This document shows positions 6,906-9,419 of a DNA stretch of 9,419 nt, one piece after another. Position numbers and translations under genes: made by a program. Below the pieces are notes generated by a model that did no database searches, was not told the DNA's origin, and worked only from the letters and a program-made list of their open reading frames with translations. The DNA comes from Candidatus Borrarchaeota archaeon (GTDB lineage Archaea > Asgardarchaeota > Sifarchaeia > Borrarchaeales > Borrarchaeaceae), in assembly GCA_016840645.1 (NCBI GenBank), contig JAEORY010000122.1:1-9419 (forward strand). Direction: 5' to 3'. The first letter of the stretch is position 1, and every line of letters begins with the position of its first letter.

Positions 6906-6910
6906 AACAG
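6711..6910 (+). ncRNA. Candidate guide (omega/re) RNA region at the tnpB 3' end
   Basis: TnpB guide RNAs are known to be made from the 3' end of the gene through the element's right end. The sequence here is visibly more G+C-rich than its surroundings and can form several hairpins: CCACGA/TTGTGG (6731-6746, CGAG loop), GGG-TTCA-CCC near 6778-6787, GGAGA/TCTCC (6806-6832), and GTTCTA-CT-TAGAAC (6895-6908), the last a possible subterminal palindrome of the right end. The 5' limit, the 3' end and the guide cannot be placed from sequence alone. Confidence 0.3.
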
Positions 6911-6944
6911 AACCCATGATTGAAAAAGACCTTGAAAGAAATTA

Positions 6945-7221
6945 ATGCAAATATCAATGTTCTCGACCTCTTGTTCTTCTAATCAAAAAAAATACTTTTT
7001 TCAATTAGGACTTGCGCTTGCCACAAGAGGACATACCAAAACAGATGCTAAAACCATTATTAAAGAAGCAACTGATTTGTTCTTATACGCCAAAAATCCT
7101 GCGTGGATTCACCTTCTTCGGTCCTCTTATTGGACAAGGTAGAGATTCTAATAAACGATTAGAAACACTAATTTCAGAACTGAAGAAATTAGCCATTAGT
7201 ACAACAGGAAAAAACGAGTAA
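6945..7221 (+). pseudogene. Small gene apparently broken by one frameshift
   Basis: Two overlapping frames each look coding over part of this stretch. The first (ATG 6945, stop 7140-7142) gives QLGLALATRGHTKTDAKTI followed by IKEATDLFLYAKNP. The second takes over near 7095 and gives RGFTFFGPLIGQGRDSNKR followed by LETLISELKKLAIS, ending at 7219-7221. Joining them near the A5 run at 7092-7096 (one extra base) would give a continuous protein of about 90 residues. I do not recognise the family. The stop directly abuts the stop of the convergent regulator at 7222. An imperfect inverted repeat (CTAAT/ATTAG with A and T runs, 6979-7008) overlaps the 5' part and may be a terminator for the opposite strand. 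A sequencing error in the homopolymer is an alternative to a true mutation. Confidence 0.4.
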
Positions 7222-7758
7222 CTATTGTGATTTTGTGTCAGTTAATTGTTCATTAACTGTTTTAATTTGCCTAATTATTTGCTGTCTGAGAAATATAAGA
7301 TATTGCCTTCTGTTCTCCAGTTCATTAACCTCAAAGTTAATTTCTTTAAGGATTTTTTTCAAATTAGAGAAAGTTTCAGGTGACTTTTTCGGTAAACTAA
7401 CAAGATTTTTTGTCTCCTCTGTGATCTTAGGGTATTGTTCATCTTTTTCATCATAGTTTAAGATTTTCGCATCAAATGAATCTGGTGTGAGATCAAGCAT
7501 GATGGAAAATGACTTGCTAATCTTAAAATATTTCCTCGGAGGACCGCCAACCGTGCTTGCGCCTTCAAAACTCTTTATGATTTTAAGTTCTTTTAGTAAA
7601 TCCAAATGCTTTCTTATAGCTTGGTGCCTAATTTTTATGTCTTCGGATAATTGAAAGACATAACCTGCCTCTTCTGAAAGAGCTGCGAGCAGTTTTCGCC
7701 GTGTCTTATTGCCTAGGATATCCAAAATCTTTTCAATGTCTAGTTCTTGGGTTTTCAT
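7222..7758 (-). CDS. Phr/HSR1-like winged-helix heat-shock regulator (ArsR fold)
   Basis: A 178-residue DNA-binding protein, probably a repressor of chaperone genes. It opens with a conserved ArsR-type helix (DIEKILDILGNKTRRKLLAAL, 7-27). Next come a helix-turn-helix with recognition helix around 43-57 (IRHQAIRKHLDLLKE) and a wing ending GGPPRKYFKIS (71-81). Residues 82-100 (SFSIMLDLTPDSFDAKIL) precede a C-terminal predicted coiled coil (about 126-172) likely to mediate dimerisation. This order, including the GxPRKYY-like wing, the LTP-x-F segment and the coiled-coil tail, matches my knowledge of Pyrococcus Phr and Archaeoglobus HSR1. It lies 29 bp after dnaJ on the same strand, so it is probably in the dnaK-dnaJ operon and may autoregulate. 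Shine-Dalgarno support is weak. A general ArsR regulator unrelated to heat shock cannot be excluded. Confidence 0.75.
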   Translation of the reverse strand: MKTQELDIEKILDILGNKTRRKLLAALSEEAGYVFQLSEDIKIRHQAIRKHLDLLKELKIIKSFEGASTVGGPPRKYFKISKSFSIMLDLTPDSFDAKILNYDEKDEQYPKITEETKNLVSLPKKSPETFSNLKKILKEINFEVNELENRRQYLIFLRQQIIRQIKTVNEQLTDTKSQ

Positions 7759-7787
7759 AGGTGAGTTTTCACGCCCTTTTCAGATTA

Positions 7788-8894
7788 TTATTCATCAAAC
7801 TCTTCAGCTATTTCTTTCAATAGGTTTTTTTGTCCTCGTGACAAATTTTCTGGAATTTGAACAATGACTCTTACGAATTCGTCTCCATGTCCATAAGCAT
7901 TCAAACGGGGCATACCTTTACCTTTTAAACGAAATAATGTATGAGTTTGAGTGCCAGGTGGGATTTTTATCTCTGCGGCACCGTCAAGTGTGGGAACTTT
8001 AACCTTTGCTCCGAGTGTGGCTTGGAAAAAACTTATTGGTTGTTCAAGATAGAGAGTAGAGCCATCGCGCTGGAATATTTCGTGTGGCAGAACTTTAATA
8101 ACGACATATAGGTCTCCTGAAGATCCACCTGAAGTGCTAACTCCTCCTTCTCCGCTTAATCGCAAAACAGAGCCGGTTTCTACACCTTTTGGTATCGTAA
8201 CATTTATTTTTCGAGTTGGATGAACCACTCCAGATCCTCGACAGTTATGACAAGATTTCTCAATTATTTTTCCAGCACCATTACATCGATCGCATGGTAC
8301 TATTTGGACGAACCGTGTATTCCCTTGTGTACGAGCAATTTGAATTTGACCGTTTCCTTTACATTTTGGACAGGTGGTTACAGATGTGCCAGGTTCGGCA
8401 CCTGATCCTTCGCAAACTGGACATCTTTCTCTACGTGGTATATCAATCTGACGTTCAATGCCGCTAGCTGCTTCTTTTAAAGTAATTTCTAATTCAAATT
8501 GTAAATCGTCACCGCGTTGAACTCTGGGTCCTCGCGTTCTCGCTCGCCGATTACCAAGGAACACATCGAAAATACTGTCAAAGCCACCTCCAAAGCCACC
8601 TCCAAAGCCAAAATCTCTGAAAATGGAATCAAAGTCAACTCCGCTGAAAATATCCTCAGTAGTGTATCTACCATCAATGCCTGCATGTCCATACTGATCA
8701 TACATACTTCTTTTTTCGTCATCAGAAATAACAGCATATGCTTCAGAGACCTCTTTAAATTTGTCTGTAGCATCTGGGCTTTTGTTACGATCCGGATGAT
8801 ATTGGACAGCTAGTTTTCGGTATGCCCTTTTGATATCTTCCTGTGAAGCATCTTTTGAGACACCTAGTACTTCGTAGTAGTCACGTTTTTGCAC
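7788..8894 (-). CDS. dnaJ: DnaJ (type I Hsp40 co-chaperone)
   Basis: A 368-residue cytosolic co-chaperone that delivers unfolded clients to DnaK and stimulates its ATPase. The J-domain spans about 4-70 with the essential HPD at 33-35. A Gly/Phe-rich linker follows (about 94-115, [11 protein letters not shown]). The zinc domain has four CxxCxGxG-type repeats at C158/C161, C175/C178, C201/C204 and C215/C218, and the two client-binding beta domains run from about 225 to 360. All type I features are present, and the length is normal. The start is GTG at 8894, supported by GGTGA six bases upstream (8901-8905) and by the standard [12 protein letters not shown] beginning. It lies 31 bp after dnaK. 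The G/F linker DNA holds a short tandem 12-bp repeat (about 8579-8608). Confidence 0.97.
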   Translation of the reverse strand: MQKRDYYEVLGVSKDASQEDIKRAYRKLAVQYHPDRNKSPDATDKFKEVSEAYAVISDDEKRSMYDQYGHAGIDGRYTTEDIFSGVDFDSIFRDFGFGGGFGGGFDSIFDVFLGNRRARTRGPRVQRGDDLQFELEITLKEAASGIERQIDIPRRERCPVCEGSGAEPGTSVTTCPKCKGNGQIQIARTQGNTRFVQIVPCDRCNGAGKIIEKSCHNCRGSGVVHPTRKINVTIPKGVETGSVLRLSGEGGVSTSGGSSGDLYVVIKVLPHEIFQRDGSTLYLEQPISFFQATLGAKVKVPTLDGAAEIKIPPGTQTHTLFRLKGKGMPRLNAYGHGDEFVRVIVQIPENLSRGQKNLLKEIAEEFDE

Positions 8895-8925
8895 TGTAAT
8901 TCACCAAAAAAATAAAGGACATAGG

Positions 8926-9419
8926 TTATTCATCATCCACGACTTCATAGTCCGCATCTACAACTTTTTCTCCGGGTGGTGGTGGAGATGTTCCTGTTGT
9001 TTCAGTCCCGCTACCAGGAGGTGGTTGTTGAGCAGCTTGTTCTTGAGCAACTTTTTGATATACAGCGGTTCCAATTTCTTGCAATATCTTTGCAAGTGCT
9101 TCCGTTTTTGCTTTTATTTGTGCTAGATCTTCACCTTTCAAGGCTTCATTTAGATCATTCACCGCATTTCTGATTCTATCCTTTTGTTCTTTCGCCAGTT
9201 TATCTTCGAGATCTGCTAAGGTCTTCTCTGAAGTGTATATCATGCTGTCTGCATTATTTCTAACTTCGACTTCTTCCTTCTTTTGTTTATCCTGTTCGGC
9301 AAATTGTTCCGCTTCTTTGACCATTCGTTCAATCTCAGATTGATCGAGCTTGGTTGAAGCTGTAATAGTGATTGACTGTTCTTTGCCCGTGCCAAGATCT
9401 TTCGCTGTAACATTTAATA
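8926..9419 (-). CDS. dnaK: DnaK (Hsp70), C-terminal part, runs off the window
   Basis: Only the last 163 codons are visible; the gene continues past 9419. The first visible residues, LNVTAKDLGTGKEQSITIT, are the end of the substrate-binding beta domain of DnaK. They are followed by the helical lid (LDQSEIERMVKEAEQFAEQD through LAKILQEIGTAVYQKV). The tail is a Gln/Pro/Gly/Thr-rich linker ending DADYEVVDDE, which matches the acidic end of bacterial DnaK. An internal ATG at 9324 lies inside the conserved lid and is not the start. Archaeal DnaK genes are known to derive from bacteria, and this tail fits that. Downstream come dnaJ and the Phr-like regulator; grpE, if linked, would be beyond the window. 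Confidence 0.95.
   Translation of the reverse strand, partial: LNVTAKDLGTGKEQSITITASTKLDQSEIERMVKEAEQFAEQDKQKKEEVEVRNNADSMIYTSEKTLADLEDKLAKEQKDRIRNAVNDLNEALKGEDLAQIKAKTEALAKILQEIGTAVYQKVAQEQAAQQPPPGSGTETTGTSPPPPGEKVVDADYEVVDDE

Larger units (their letters stand above)
5560..6910 (+). mobile_element. tnpB-only IS200/IS605-group element, ends uncertain
   Basis: The element consists of tnpB plus its structured 3' region and lacks the Y1 transposase gene tnpA, the IS1341-like layout. It lies between the thermosome promoter and the dnaK-dnaJ operon. The outer limits are guesses: the left end must lie between the palindrome at 5408-5430 and the GTG at 5628, and the right end probably follows the hairpin at 6895-6908. 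Such elements have no terminal inverted repeats or target duplications, so the edges can only be found by comparing copies or empty sites. Confidence 0.5.

Noticed and set aside
1..9419. CRISPR arrays, rRNA or tRNA genes
   Set aside because: No regularly spaced repeats, tRNA cloverleaf or T-loop motif, or rRNA signature was found on either strand by eye.

Overview
The window comes from an archaeon. It carries two group II chaperonin (thermosome) subunits, a ThiR-type regulator (HTH plus ThiN-like domain) and an ArsR-fold regulator of the Phr/HSR1 heat-shock type. Promoter-like TATA elements and poly-T terminators fit archaeal transcription. DnaK and DnaJ of bacterial type are also present; in archaea these are known to be acquired from bacteria and are common in mesophilic or moderately thermophilic lineages. 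The DNA is AT-rich and several genes have clear Shine-Dalgarno sites. No lineage below Archaea can be fixed from this sequence alone.

Layout. 1-327 has no convincing gene, only a start-less open frame at 14-223. 328-1269 (+) encodes the ThiR-like regulator, followed 1 bp later by a possible 39-codon ORF. 1538-1690 (+) encodes a 50-residue zinc-ribbon protein, followed by a hairpin and T-tract. On the minus strand, 5342-2019 is a two-gene thermosome operon. The stop codon of the first gene runs into the Shine-Dalgarno of the second, and the operon ends at a long T-rich tract near 1960-1989. Its upstream region carries two perfect inverted repeats (5372-5400 and 5408-5430). 5628-6710 (+) is a TnpB-type RNA-guided nuclease gene of the IS200/IS605 superfamily. 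The reading frame continues past a TAA at 6708-6710 for another 64 sense codons to 6905, and the residues match the usual C-terminal tail of this TnpB group. 6945-7221 (+) looks like a small gene broken by one frameshift. On the minus strand the window closes with dnaK (3' part only, 9419-8926), dnaJ (8894-7788) and the Phr/HSR1-like regulator (7758-7222), spaced as one operon.

How it fits together. Most of the window (2019-9419) is a protein-folding locus: Hsp70 and Hsp40, the two thermosome subunits, and between them a regulator related to known archaeal heat-shock repressors. The 9-5-9 palindrome just upstream of the thermosome TATA element is the best candidate operator for that regulator, though this pairing is inferred. 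The TnpB element sits between the two chaperone operons. The thiamine-type regulator on the left has no thiamine genes in view.
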